NCBI GenBank assembly: GCA_945904015.1
Contig: CAMDPK010000012.1
Coordinates: 16,206 to 80,205, forward strand
Origin: Candidatus Kuenenia stuttgartensis
Lineage (GTDB): Bacteria > Planctomycetota > Planctomycetia > Planctomycetales > Planctomycetaceae
DNA: 64,000 nt
Direction: 5' to 3'
Part shown: piece after piece, positions 7,919 to 16,695 of the stretch
Position numbering within the stretch: position 1 is the first letter of the stretch
How the letters are laid out: each line of letters opens with the position of its first letter
The notes under the pieces: generated by a model
Database searches by the model: none
What the model was told of the DNA's origin: nothing
Seen by the model: the letters and a program-made list of their open reading frames with translations, nothing else
Position numbers and translations under genes: made by a program

Positions 7919-8839
7919 ATGAGCGACACGGTGTTGGTGACTGGCGGTAGCGGCTTTATTGGCACCTGGGTGCTGCGGGAGTTGCTCTCGCGAAATGCGA
8001 AGCCGGTAGTGGTCGATGTGCAGCCGGCTCCGCCGCGTTGGCAACGAGTGCTCGGCGGACGCGCGGCGGAGGTGGTCTCGATCGAAGCCTCGCTGCTGGA
8101 TCGCGACCGCTTGCAGAGCATCATCGAACAACATGCCGTGACGCACGTCATTCATCTGGCGGCGTTGTTGACTCCGGAATGTCAGAATGATCCGTGGCTG
8201 GGCTGTCAGGTCAATGTGTTGGGGAGCACGGCGCTGTTCGAGGCGGCGCGGCGATCAGGTCGAATTCGCTCGCTTGCGTATGCCAGTTCGTATGCGGTGT
8301 ATGGGCCAGAGACCGGCGATTCCGCGGATGAGTCGAATCGGCCGCCGACGTTTTACGGTGCGTTCAAGCAAGCGGTGGACTTGATCGCCGAGCAGTATTG
8401 GCGGCACTTCGGGATCGCGTCGGTCGCCGTGCGTCCGCATGTGGTCTACGGGCCAGAACGCGATCAAGGTTTGACGGCCGGCCCGTCGCTGGCGGCGCGA
8501 GCGGCTGCGCTCGGCGAGAGCTACACAATCGGTTACACCGGCCGAGTCGGCTACGACTACGCGGAGGATGTGGCCCGCGCATTTGTTCGTTCGGCGATCG
8601 AGTGTCCACCGGGACACACCGTGGTCGATCTTCCCAGCGAGCTGGCCACGACCGAAGAGTTTCGATCTGCCATCGTGGGCGTTGTTCCCGATGCGGCATC
8701 GCGGATCATGGTCAACGGAGCGGCGATCCCGTCCAATGTTCCGCCGAGTCCGAACTACATCTCGAATCTCTTTCCCGATTGGCTAGCGACATCGCTTCGC
8801 GACGGTGTCCGAAAGACGGTCGAGTTCTATCAACACTAG
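7919..8839 (+). CDS. NAD-dependent epimerase/dehydratase (extended SDR)
   Basis: A 306-residue protein. It opens with VLVTGGSGFIGTWVLREL, the GxxGxxG Rossmann motif of extended short-chain dehydrogenases. The catalytic Ser and YxxxK follow as YASSYAVYG and FYGAFKQAVD, with Tyr and Lys four residues apart. VRPHVVYGPERD corresponds to the conserved RPxxVYGP stretch. The family acts on nucleotide sugars or similar polyols. The start at 7919 rather than 7916 gives a better distance from TTGGAG at 7908-7913. No membrane segment is present. Confidence 0.87.
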   Translation: MSDTVLVTGGSGFIGTWVLRELLSRNAKPVVVDVQPAPPRWQRVLGGRAAEVVSIEASLLDRDRLQSIIEQHAVTHVIHLAALLTPECQNDPWLGCQVNVLGSTALFEAARRSGRIRSLAYASSYAVYGPETGDSADESNRPPTFYGAFKQAVDLIAEQYWRHFGIASVAVRPHVVYGPERDQGLTAGPSLAARAAALGESYTIGYTGRVGYDYAEDVARAFVRSAIECPPGHTVVDLPSELATTEEFRSAIVGVVPDAASRIMVNGAAIPSNVPPSPNYISNLFPDWLATSLRDGVRKTVEFYQH

Positions 8840-8914
8840 CCCGATGCGTGAGTGAGGGGTTTCGCAAAACAACCCCTCACCGGCGCGTCGGGCTACTCAG
8901 AGAAGGAGCCATTC

Positions 8915-10057
8915 ATGCCCGTGAACGATTTCCTTGGCCGACGTCAAATGTTGTTGGCATCAGCGGCCGCTTTGGGGGGAACCGCTTTGACGGCCGTCAG
9001 CTCGGCAGCCGATGACGCGAAAACGTCGGACAAAGTACTGCGGATCGGCGTCATCTCGGCCACGATTCGCGGCAAGCCTCAACCGCGCAACGGGCACACT
9101 TGGCACTTCGCTCAATACCTGCATCCGACGGCGGACATCGACACGTACTGCAAGCTGGTCGATCCGGGGTCGGCGAAGTTCTTTCGCGAGTACGTTCGGA
9201 ATCCGAAATTCACGTTTGATCAATTGCCGTTTCCCGACACGAAGATCACACAGTACTACGACGCTGATCCGGCGATCGCGGCCAAGTTCACCGAGGCATT
9301 TCCCGGAGTGCAGGTCGCCAAGTCGGTCGAGGAGATGGTCGAGCAAGTCGATGCGGTGTGGCTCGGCGATGCGTCGGGATTTGGCGACGACCACTTTGAT
9401 CTCGTGGCACCCGGACTCAAAAAAGGCCTGCCGACCTTCTGCGACAAGCCGATCGGCGAGACTCCGGCCGGCACGCGCAAAATTCTGGAATTCGCCAAGC
9501 AACACAACGCGCCGATCATGTCGTCGAGCCTGTTCCGTCACGAATGGGGTTGCGAAGCCGCGCTGCGCAAGCGGGACTCCGGCGAGTTCGGGCCGATTCA
9601 ATATGTCATCGCCAGCGTGCAAGGGGGATTCTCAGAAAGCGGCTGGATGGTCTACGGCCAGCATCCGGCCTGGACTGTGATGACGCTGATGGGACCGGGG
9701 GTCGAAGCGGTCAGCATGTACGCTCGCGAGAACACCTGCCACGCGCTCGTGACGTACCCCGATCGGATGCCCGCTGAGATTTGGTTCGGCCGGCCGAACT
9801 CGAAGTGGGAATACTGTCACACCGAGGTCCACTTTCAGAAGCAGAAGTTCGAGTACACCGCTTCGATCGAAGACGACTTCTGGTACGGCCACCACTACGA
9901 GATGTTCCGCATGGCCGCGACGTTTCGCGAGATGGTCAAGACTCGCCGCGAACCGATCCCGCATCAGGAGATTCTCGAAGTCACAGCCATCGTTCACGCC
10001 GCCGCGAAGTCGCTGCGCGAACAAAGCCGGCTGGTGAAATTGTCCGAAGTGATGTGA
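8915..10057 (+). CDS. Gfo/Idh/MocA family oxidoreductase, Tat-exported
   Basis: A 380-residue protein. The start at 8915 follows AAGGAG and gives a twin-arginine leader (GRRQMLLASAAALGG, residues 8-22). The N-terminal half is a Rossmann domain (VLRIGVISATIRG). The family Lys lies in TFCDKPIGETPAG, equivalent to the EKP motif. The long HEWGCEAALRKRDSGEFGPI segment begins the C-terminal substrate domain. These are NAD(P)-dependent oxidoreductases, often of sugars or cyclitols; exported ones are abundant in planctomycetes. The substrate is unknown. The downstream SMP-30/LRR gene is on the same strand after a palindromic element. Confidence 0.84.
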   Translation: MPVNDFLGRRQMLLASAAALGGTALTAVSSAADDAKTSDKVLRIGVISATIRGKPQPRNGHTWHFAQYLHPTADIDTYCKLVDPGSAKFFREYVRNPKFTFDQLPFPDTKITQYYDADPAIAAKFTEAFPGVQVAKSVEEMVEQVDAVWLGDASGFGDDHFDLVAPGLKKGLPTFCDKPIGETPAGTRKILEFAKQHNAPIMSSSLFRHEWGCEAALRKRDSGEFGPIQYVIASVQGGFSESGWMVYGQHPAWTVMTLMGPGVEAVSMYARENTCHALVTYPDRMPAEIWFGRPNSKWEYCHTEVHFQKQKFEYTASIEDDFWYGHHYEMFRMAATFREMVKTRREPIPHQEILEVTAIVHAAAKSLREQSRLVKLSEVM

Positions 10058-10079
10058 GGATTGTTGAAGTTTGATTCAG

Positions 10080-10174
10080 GTGAGCCGGAGGGCGTCAGCT
10101 CCCGGCCTTTTTGACATTTGAGATTTCAAATTTGAGATTTGAGACGTCCGGGGGCTGACGCCCTCCGGCTCGCC
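10080..10174. repeat. Palindromic element after the oxidoreductase gene
   Basis: The arms GAGCCGGAGGGCGTCAGCTC (from 10082) and GGGCTGACGCCCTCCGGCTC (to 10171) enclose an AT-richer loop with TTTGAGATTT repeats. It lies between two co-oriented genes. Open reading continues through its right arm into the next gene, so its translation must not be taken as an N-terminus. Confidence 0.78.
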
Positions 10175-10204
10175 TGGACAATGACCATGATGAAAGAGAC
10201 TCGA

Positions 10205-12340
10205 ATGACGAAGCTCGAATGGTGCCCGCCCGTAATCGTTGCCGTCATGCTGTTCCTCGCAACCTCGTCTCTGGCCGATGAGCCGACTGGCGAACTGGCT
10301 CAGCGATTGGCGGGTGTGAAGTTCGATCATTACGCCGAAGCTCCGGGATACTCGGAAGGGCCGACGTGGCGGAATGGCGATGTCTTCTTTTGCAGCGGAG
10401 CGTTGCTGCGCGTGACCGCTCCAAAGAACGCCCACAAGTATTTGGAGATCGGCCCGGCCGGGACGGTCCTGCTCGGCAACGGGCACATGCTGATCTGCGA
10501 CAACAAGCACAAGGCGCTGCTCGATCTGTCGCCCGACGGAAAACTCGGTGTCGTTGCCGAGCGGTTTGAAATGGAAACGCTGGCGAGCCTCAACGATTTG
10601 ACGGTCGATGCTCGCGGCAATGTTTATTGGACCGATCCGGAAGGCTCGTCGTTGGACAAGCCGGTCGGGCGGTTGTACCGAGTCCGCCCCGATGGCCGAG
10701 TCGATCGAATCGGGACGGGACTCGCGTTCCCGAACGGCATCGACGTCGATCCGGCCAGCAAACATCTGTTCGTGATCGAATCGCAGTCAAAGAAGGTGCT
10801 GAGATACGCGCTGCCGGCCGACAATGAATTGCTCGGAAAACCGGAACTCTTCTACGACCTCGGCGGATCGGGAGGCGATGGCTGCGCGTTCGATGCGACG
10901 GGTAACTTATGGGTCGCGGACTTTCATCGGCCCGACACAAAGACCGGCCGCATCACAGTGCTCAGCCCTGAAGCGAAGGTGCTCGCGTACTTGCCGCTGT
11001 CAAGCAAGGTCGTCAGCAACATCGCGTTCGGCGGACCCAACCACGACGAAATCTTCTGCACGACGGGAGAACCTCCCGGAGTGTTTCACGCGAAGGTCGG
11101 CGTGAAGGGCTTCGCGGGACATCCCGGCAAGCCGCTGCCGATCTCGCGATTCTTAAACGTCGTCCCGCTGAAACCGCACGCCGACGCGACCGCGCTGCGT
11201 CAGATCGCGAAGGTCGCCGCAGACGCGAACTTTGAGAACGGCAAATTCAGCGCGGCGATTCGGCAAGAGTTGCAATCACTGTCGGCTGGCCTGACCGATC
11301 CGCAAGTGCGCGGCGACACCGAAAAGCTTTTTCCGGCGTTTGAGGCCGCGGCATTGCGGGTTCAACAGGACCGCACGCTGCTGGCCGAAGTCAAACGGCT
11401 CGGCGGAAAGGCGACGCTCGAAGTCGTCGCGCCCGATTGGCTCCGTTCGATCGCCAGCGATGAAGGACTGCCGGTCTTCGGACGGATCGTCGAGATTGAA
11501 CTCAACGAACGAACCGACGGACACAAAGACCCCGAGCCGAAGAAACTTTCCGATCGAGTCACCGATGATTGGCTCAAGCAGCTTGCCGGACAGGACCAAC
11601 TGCGACGCCTGGAACTCTCCGGCACCGCGGTCACCAGCGCGGGGCTGATTCATCTCAAAGAGCTGACGAATCTCGAACGGCTCAACGTTTGTTTGACCGC
11701 TTGCGACGATCGGGGCTTCGAGCATCTCGCCGGGATGACGAAGATGAAGCGGATGACGATCTGCGCGTCGAAGATCAACGGCTCCGGATTCTCGCACCTG
11801 CAAGGAATGAAGCAGATCGAGTCGATCAATCTGCACTCGGCCCCCGCCAGCGACGCCGGACTCGAAGCGATCGGCAAGCTCACGAGCTTGAAGCGGCTGG
11901 AAGTCGTTCACACCAACGTGACCGACGCGGGACTGAAGCATCTCGCCGGACTGGTCAACCTCCAGCAACTGCACGTTCACGGCAAAGAGACGACCGCGAC
12001 CGCGTTTCCGTTTCTTGCCAAGTTGCGCGAGCTGTATGAACTCGACATCTACGACCGCGCCGCCAGCAATCAAACGTGCGAGCAGATCGCTCAGCTTCCG
12101 AAGCTGCGCAAGCTGATGCTGGTGACCGGCGTCTTCGACGACGGTGGCGTGAAGCAGCTCGCGAAGGTGACGACGCTCGAAGAGGTGACGCTTGATTCGA
12201 GCAAAGTGACCGACGCTTCGATTGAGCATCTCGCCAAGTTATCGAACCTCCGTAAGCTGCATCTCGGCTCAGCAAAGTTGACCGAGGAGGGTCGGCAACG
12301 GCTGAGGGAGCGGCTTCCGAAGGTGACGATCACGCCTTAA
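10205..12340 (+). CDS. Secreted SMP-30/gluconolactonase-like propeller fused to leucine-rich repeats
   Basis: A 711-residue protein. The start at 10205 gives a signal peptide (VIVAVMLFLATSSLADEP). Residues from about 28 to 310 match the SMP-30/gluconolactonase/LRE fold: EGPTWRNGDVFF near the start, LNDLTVDARGNVYWTD and GLAFPNGIDVDP are the usual metal-site and blade signatures. After a helical linker, residues from about 460 to the end are 24-residue leucine-rich repeats of the same class as in the adjacent kinases (for example VTDAGLKHLAGLVNLQQLHV). Such fusions are typical of planctomycete secretomes. The propeller probably binds or hydrolyses a sugar lactone or related ligand; this is inference from the fold. 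Confidence 0.78.
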   Translation: MTKLEWCPPVIVAVMLFLATSSLADEPTGELAQRLAGVKFDHYAEAPGYSEGPTWRNGDVFFCSGALLRVTAPKNAHKYLEIGPAGTVLLGNGHMLICDNKHKALLDLSPDGKLGVVAERFEMETLASLNDLTVDARGNVYWTDPEGSSLDKPVGRLYRVRPDGRVDRIGTGLAFPNGIDVDPASKHLFVIESQSKKVLRYALPADNELLGKPELFYDLGGSGGDGCAFDATGNLWVADFHRPDTKTGRITVLSPEAKVLAYLPLSSKVVSNIAFGGPNHDEIFCTTGEPPGVFHAKVGVKGFAGHPGKPLPISRFLNVVPLKPHADATALRQIAKVAADANFENGKFSAAIRQELQSLSAGLTDPQVRGDTEKLFPAFEAAALRVQQDRTLLAEVKRLGGKATLEVVAPDWLRSIASDEGLPVFGRIVEIELNERTDGHKDPEPKKLSDRVTDDWLKQLAGQDQLRRLELSGTAVTSAGLIHLKELTNLERLNVCLTACDDRGFEHLAGMTKMKRMTICASKINGSGFSHLQGMKQIESINLHSAPASDAGLEAIGKLTSLKRLEVVHTNVTDAGLKHLAGLVNLQQLHVHGKETTATAFPFLAKLRELYELDIYDRAASNQTCEQIAQLPKLRKLMLVTGVFDDGGVKQLAKVTTLEEVTLDSSKVTDASIEHLAKLSNLRKLHLGSAKLTEEGRQRLRERLPKVTITP

Positions 12341-12434
12341 GTTTCGGAAAGCCGCGTACAAGTCGCAGGCGGTGTTGCGTCGTCGGCCTCCACGATATCA
12401 TCGCTCGCCGATCATTTCTGGGCGGGAGTCCTTC

Positions 12435-15400
12435 ATGCCGTTGACCGTCGAGCAATTCACTCAGCGATTGACTTCGTCCGGCGTGATGTCGGACGAGCAA
12501 TTGCGAGAATCGCTCGCGTCACTGGCTCCTGACTCGGCGGCGCATGCGGACGGCGAGCAATTCGCTCGCGAGTTGGTCAAGCAGAAGCGACTGACCAAGT
12601 TTCAGGCCGAGCAGCTTTGCGCCGGCAAAGGAAAATCGCTGACGCTCGGCAACTATGTCATCCTCGACAAGCTGGGCCAGGGCGGCATGGGGATGGTGCT
12701 CAAGGCCGAGCACAAGCGGATGAAACGAGTCGTCGCGCTGAAGGTGATCATGGGGTCCGCGATGAAATCGGCCGACGCGGTGAAGCGATTTCATCGCGAG
12801 GTCGAGGCGGTCGCGAAGTTGACTCACCCGAACATCGTCACGGCGTTCGATGCCGACGAGGCCAAGGGGACGCACTTCCTCGTCATGGAGTACGTCGAGG
12901 GGGACGACCTGTCGCAGTTGGTCAAGAAGCATGGACCGCTGTCGGTCGAGCAGGCGATCGAGTGCATCATTCAGGCGGCGCACGGGTTGGCTCATGCGCA
13001 CGCCGAACGTGTCATTCATCGCGACATCAAGCCGGCGAACTTGCTGCTCGACAAGCATGGGACGGTGAAGATTCTGGACATGGGGCTGGCTCGGCTGGAG
13101 AGCGGCTTGGCGGACGAGGCCGGGGTCGCGGGTGCGGGGCTGACGCAGACCGGCACGATCATGGGGACCGTCGATTACATGTCCCCGGAGCAGGCGGAGG
13201 ACACTCGGCACGCCGATGCGCGAGCGGATATCTACAGCCTTGGTTGCTCGCTGTATTACTTGCTGACCGGGCACGTCGTGTACGCCGGCGAGACGATGAT
13301 GAAAAAGCTGCTGGCGCATCGCGAAGCAGCGCTGCCGTCGCTCGTGGCGGACGCTGCCAGCGTCCGAACCGACGCTAGCAGCGTCGGCCACGTTCTCGAC
13401 TCGGTCTTCCACAAGATGATCGCCAAGCGGGCGGCGGATCGTTACCAGACGATGGGCGAGGTCATCGCGGACCTCGAACGCTGCCGCGCGGGCCAGTCGG
13501 TGACGGCGAATGTGGACGCGGCCAGCGGCGAATCGGGCAGCCTCAACGACCTGCAACGATTCCTGTTGCAGATCAGCGGTGGCGAGGGAAGTCAGGCGAC
13601 GAGCGCGACCTCAGCGAGTCCGCGTGGGACTGCGGTGCTCCCGGAGAGCGGAACGGCCGAGACGATCCAGTTATCGGCGAACGGTGCCGCCACCGATCCG
13701 CAGACGGAGCTGACGCTCGCGGGCCGCCAGCACGACGCGCGAGCGAGTGGTTTTTCGGCAATGACCACTCGCTGGCGCGTCGTGCTGGTGGCGAGCGTCG
13801 GCATCGTGCTGCTCGGAGCTTGGTGGATGTTTCGGACTCCGACCGGAACCGTGCGGATCGAGATCACCGACGATCAGATCGAAGTCACGCTGGGCAAGAC
13901 CGGCCGGACGCTGCGCGGCAAGACGTCGGAAACGCTCAAGCTCCCGATCGGCGAGCATGTGTTGCACGTTCAGATCGGCGAGACGACGTTCGACACGAAC
14001 GAGCTTTCCGTCGCGAAAGGCGAATCGGTCCCAATCAAAGTCGAACGGGTCGGCCGCCGAGTTCGCGTGATGCAGGGAAACACATTGCTCGGCCACAGAG
14101 AATTGCCCAAGTCCAAGACGGAGATCGCTGTGACGGAGCGCCATCCCTCGTCACAGAACCCCGACCGCCGCGCCGCCGAGTGGGTGCTGTCGATCGGCGG
14201 CACCATCAGCATCCAGGAATACGGTCAGGAACGGCCGATCGCGGCTGTCGGCGATCTGCCCCTTGGGGCGTTTGAACTCACGTTCGTGGCTGTGAACGGT
14301 ACCCCGCGGGTGACCGACGCCGGCATGGCGCACTTTAAGGATTGCAAAAACCTCACGGTCCTTCAATTGCTCGGTGATCAGGTGGGTGATGCGGGGTTAG
14401 CATACTTTAAGAATTGCAAGCACCTCACGGACCTTAATTTGTCCTGGACATCGGCAACCGATGCGGGGCTGGCCTACTTCCGGGATTGCAAGCACCTCAC
14501 GGCGCTAAAACTACAGAGCACGCCGGTGACCGATGCCGGCTTGGCCTACTTCAAGGATTGCAAGAACCTCACATCGCTGAACCTGTACGGCACGCAGGTG
14601 ACCGATGCGGGACTGGCCCACTTCAAGGATTGCAAGAACCTCACACACCTTAATCTGATCAACACACAGGTGAGCGACATTGGGCTGGCCCACTTCAAGG
14701 ATTGCAACAAGCTAACGAACCTTCATCTGCAAGCGACACCGATAGGCGATGCGGGGCTGGCCCACTTTCAGGGATGCAAGGATCTCACGGTCCTTGATCT
14801 GGGCGGAACAAAGGTGAGCGATGCAGGGCTGGCCCACTTCAAGGATTGCCAGAACCTCACGACACTGACCTTGGACACAACCCAAGTGAGCGATGCGGGG
14901 TTGGCCCACTTCAAGGATTGCAAGAACTTCACGAACCTGTATCTGGTCAACACGCAGACGACCGATGCCGGGCTGGCCCACTTCAAGGATTGCAAGAACC
15001 TCACGATTCTGTACCTGGACAACACACAGGTGACCGATGCCGGGCTGGCGCACTTGAAGGATTGCAAGAACCTCACGACCCTTCTATTAGTCGCGACCCA
15101 GGTGAGTGATGTGAGTTTGGAACGTCTCGCCGACTTCTCGAAACTCAGTACGCTTCGGATCCCAAAGACGAAGGCCACCGAGGCTGGCGTGAAGAACCTG
15201 TCGGTCGCGTTGCCGCGTTGCCAGATCGAATGGGACGGCGGCGTGATCGAGCCGCTCTCCGCCGATCCCGACCGCCGCGCCGCCGAGTGGGTGCTGTCGA
15301 TCGGCGGCACCATCAGTATCCAGGAGAACGGTCAGGAACGCGCAGCCGGTGCTGTCAGCGACCTGCCCCAGGAGGCGTTTGAACTCACGCAGGTGCAATT

Positions 15401-16076
15401 GGGCTATATCCCAAAGGTGACTGACGCGGCGCTGGCCCACTTCAAGGATTGCAAGAACCTCACGACCCTTTATCTGACCGGAACAAAGGTGACCGATGCG
15501 GGGCTGGCCCACTTCAAGGATTGCAAGAACCTCAACTTCCTTGACCTGTACGATACACAGGTGACCGACGCGGGGCTGGCCCACTTCCAGGACTGCAAGA
15601 ACCTCACATACCTTAGTCTGAGCGGTCAAAAGATGAGTGATGCGGGGCTGACCCACTTCAAGGATTGCAAGAACTTCACGATACTTGGTCTGCAACGTAC
15701 CCAGGTGAGCGATGCGGGGCTGGCCCATTTCAAGGATTGCAAGAACCTCACGCTCCTCGACTTGAACGGTAGTGCCCAGGTCAGCGATGCGGGACTGGTC
15801 CACTTCAAGCATTGCAATAATCTCGCGCGCCTTGAACTGCACAATACCCAGGTGGGCGATACGGGGCTGGCCCACTTCAAGGAGTGCAAGAACCTCGGGT
15901 TTCTTCGTCTGGATGCTACACAGGTGAGCGATGCGGGGCTGGTCGATCTCGCCGGCTGCCCGAAGCTCGTTTACTTGAACGTTAAGAACACCAAGGTGAC
16001 CGAGGCTGGGGTGAAGAAGCTCAGAGCCGCGTTGCCGGAGTGCCAGATCGAATGGGACGGAATGCCGGGCAAGTGA
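12435..16076 (+). CDS. Transmembrane Ser/Thr kinase 1 of the array, with two LRR blocks
   Basis: A 1213-residue protein; the start at 12435 is conserved with kinase 2. Residues 1-70 form the N-terminal region shared by all five kinases. The catalytic core follows: Gly loop LGQGGMG near 80, Lys in VALKV near 103, HRDIKP near 195, DMG (not DFG) at about 215, MSPEQA near 250 and DIYSLG near 265. A 16-residue insert encoded by a palindrome lies near 305-320. One membrane helix is at about 447-465, preceded by residues encoded by a second palindrome. After it comes a beta-rich juxtamembrane domain shared with kinase 2 (VERVGRRVR). Two modules follow, each opening with PDRRAAEWVLSIGGTISIQE: about 12 LRRs, then about 8 LRRs, each 24 residues and ending QIEWDG. 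It is a likely receptor-type kinase with an extracytoplasmic LRR sensor. Confidence 0.9.
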   Translation: MPLTVEQFTQRLTSSGVMSDEQLRESLASLAPDSAAHADGEQFARELVKQKRLTKFQAEQLCAGKGKSLTLGNYVILDKLGQGGMGMVLKAEHKRMKRVVALKVIMGSAMKSADAVKRFHREVEAVAKLTHPNIVTAFDADEAKGTHFLVMEYVEGDDLSQLVKKHGPLSVEQAIECIIQAAHGLAHAHAERVIHRDIKPANLLLDKHGTVKILDMGLARLESGLADEAGVAGAGLTQTGTIMGTVDYMSPEQAEDTRHADARADIYSLGCSLYYLLTGHVVYAGETMMKKLLAHREAALPSLVADAASVRTDASSVGHVLDSVFHKMIAKRAADRYQTMGEVIADLERCRAGQSVTANVDAASGESGSLNDLQRFLLQISGGEGSQATSATSASPRGTAVLPESGTAETIQLSANGAATDPQTELTLAGRQHDARASGFSAMTTRWRVVLVASVGIVLLGAWWMFRTPTGTVRIEITDDQIEVTLGKTGRTLRGKTSETLKLPIGEHVLHVQIGETTFDTNELSVAKGESVPIKVERVGRRVRVMQGNTLLGHRELPKSKTEIAVTERHPSSQNPDRRAAEWVLSIGGTISIQEYGQERPIAAVGDLPLGAFELTFVAVNGTPRVTDAGMAHFKDCKNLTVLQLLGDQVGDAGLAYFKNCKHLTDLNLSWTSATDAGLAYFRDCKHLTALKLQSTPVTDAGLAYFKDCKNLTSLNLYGTQVTDAGLAHFKDCKNLTHLNLINTQVSDIGLAHFKDCNKLTNLHLQATPIGDAGLAHFQGCKDLTVLDLGGTKVSDAGLAHFKDCQNLTTLTLDTTQVSDAGLAHFKDCKNFTNLYLVNTQTTDAGLAHFKDCKNLTILYLDNTQVTDAGLAHLKDCKNLTTLLLVATQVSDVSLERLADFSKLSTLRIPKTKATEAGVKNLSVALPRCQIEWDGGVIEPLSADPDRRAAEWVLSIGGTISIQENGQERAAGAVSDLPQEAFELTQVQLGYIPKVTDAALAHFKDCKNLTTLYLTGTKVTDAGLAHFKDCKNLNFLDLYDTQVTDAGLAHFQDCKNLTYLSLSGQKMSDAGLTHFKDCKNFTILGLQRTQVSDAGLAHFKDCKNLTLLDLNGSAQVSDAGLVHFKHCNNLARLELHNTQVGDTGLAHFKECKNLGFLRLDATQVSDAGLVDLAGCPKLVYLNVKNTKVTEAGVKKLRAALPECQIEWDGMPGK
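13344..13391. repeat. 48 bp palindrome in frame in kinase 1
   Basis: GTGGCGGACGCTGCCAGCGT at the left and the reverse-complementary GACGCTAGCAGCGTCGGCCAC at the right enclose a very short spacer. It encodes ADAASVRTDASSVGH between the conserved PSL and the next kinase helix. An equivalent 48 bp element is at the same site of kinase 2, and kinases 3 to 5 lack it. Confidence 0.85.
13727..13788. repeat. Palindrome at the membrane helix of kinase 1
   Basis: CCAGCACGACGCGCGAGCGA at 13727 pairs with the stretch ending CGCTGGCGCGTCGTGCTGG at 13788. It encodes about residues 431-452, including MTTRWRVVLVAS, which begins the membrane helix. Flanking ACGCTCGC and GCGAGCGT extend the inverted repeat. 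Intergenic copies are at 16101-16174 and 21040-21097. Confidence 0.85.
14290..16040 (+). repeat. 72 bp tandem repeats encoding LRRs in kinase 1
   Basis: Two runs of 72 bp units, about 12 and 8 copies, separated by a cap module near 15190-15410. Units such as GGGCTGGCCCACTTCAAGGA followed by TTGCAAGAACCTCAC recur with few changes at the DNA level, far beyond what LRR protein constraints require. This suggests recent expansion or homogenisation. Confidence 0.85.
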
Positions 16077-16100
16077 TCGCGGCCGCCATTCCCCCGCTTT

Positions 16101-16174
16101 TAGCACGACGCGCGAGCGAGTGGTTGCATTGGTCCGAACCCATTCGAGGCAACCACTCGCTCGCGCGTCGTGCT
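16101..16174. repeat. Palindrome with perfect 26 bp arms, 3' of kinase 1
   Basis: AGCACGACGCGCGAGCGAGT plus GGTTGC at the left pairs perfectly with GCAACC plus ACTCGCTCGCGCGTCGTGCT at the right, around a loop of about 21 bases. It is the same family as the element inside kinase 1. It starts 24 bases after the kinase 1 stop, so it could also act in termination. Confidence 0.85.
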
Positions 16175-16232
16175 CACTTTGGCGTGCTCGGCGCGGCTCT
16201 CCCGACCCCGCCGCTGGGCTGGACCGCAGGCC

Positions 16233-16367
16233 TGGCAGACGATGAAAAGAAAATGAGACGACATCGAAGCGAACACTCTCCACAAATCTGGCACAAGCCC
16301 TCACGGACAAACTCAAGGGCGAAGGCCGAGCGGTGTATCGCCGAGAACCGCCTGGAGAATGCACGAC
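16233..16367 (-). pseudogene. Partial duplicate of the RlmM-like gene leader and first codons
   Basis: About 135 bp that aligns along its whole length with 34211-34347. On the minus strand it contains the same GGAGAG ribosome-binding site, an ATG (complementary to 16262-16264) and the codons for MSSHFLFIVCQ, against MSSHFLFVVCQ in the full gene. Homology then stops and the frame runs into unrelated sequence containing a palindrome. It is a non-functional 5' fragment unless the leader itself has a role. Confidence 0.78.
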
Positions 16368-16411
16368 ACTGTGCTCGGTACGGCTGGTCAGTTTGTCAAA
16401 TGAGGTGAGTC

Positions 16412-16490
16412 GTAGGGTGGGACCAGCACCGCGCCGGACCACCATTTCATGGCCATTTGGTGGGCCGGCGCGGCGCTGGTTCCACCCTAC
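16412..16490. repeat. Palindromic element, intergenic before kinase 2
   Basis: The arms GTAGGGTGGGACCAGC..GCGCCGG and CCGGCGCGGCGCTGG.TCCACCCTAC are near-perfect inverted repeats around an inner ATGGCCAT-like centre. It belongs to the class whose ends read GTAGG/CCTAC. Confidence 0.8.
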
Positions 16491-16695
16491 ATTTTTCGCA
16501 GACCGACGAATTCGCCAGCCGTGTGTGCTCGGTACGGCTGGTGAATCTGTGAAGTCTCGCGATTCTGCCGACCCTGAGATCTGATTCGCGATCCGCGAAG
16601 GTTTGCCAACTTCCGTGACGTGATTCCGCGTCGTGTTTTCTCGCGGCAGTCCACGATATTATCGCCTGCCAATCACTTCGGGGCTGGAGCTCTTC

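Larger units (their letters stand above)
16077..16695. other. 619 bp intergenic region of repeats between kinases 1 and 2
   Basis: I see no intact gene here. From left to right it holds a palindrome with perfect 26 bp arms (16101-16174), a duplicated fragment of the RlmM-like gene's 5' end (16233-16367), a directly repeated segment beginning GTGCTCGGTACGGCTGG (16371 and 16525) that brackets another palindrome (16412-16490), and a region of about 45 bp before the kinase 2 start that resembles the sequence upstream of kinase 1. Confidence 0.75.

Noticed and set aside
14290..16040. A CRISPR array
   Set aside because: The regular units are coding LRRs of 72 bp without unique spacers, and no cas gene is present.
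15087..16445. A long minus-strand open frame (452 codons) across the LRR region of kinase 1
   Set aside because: It is the antisense of the 72 bp repeats. Its repetitive Leu/Gly/Val pattern follows from the repeats, and the sense frame has clear kinase and LRR homology.
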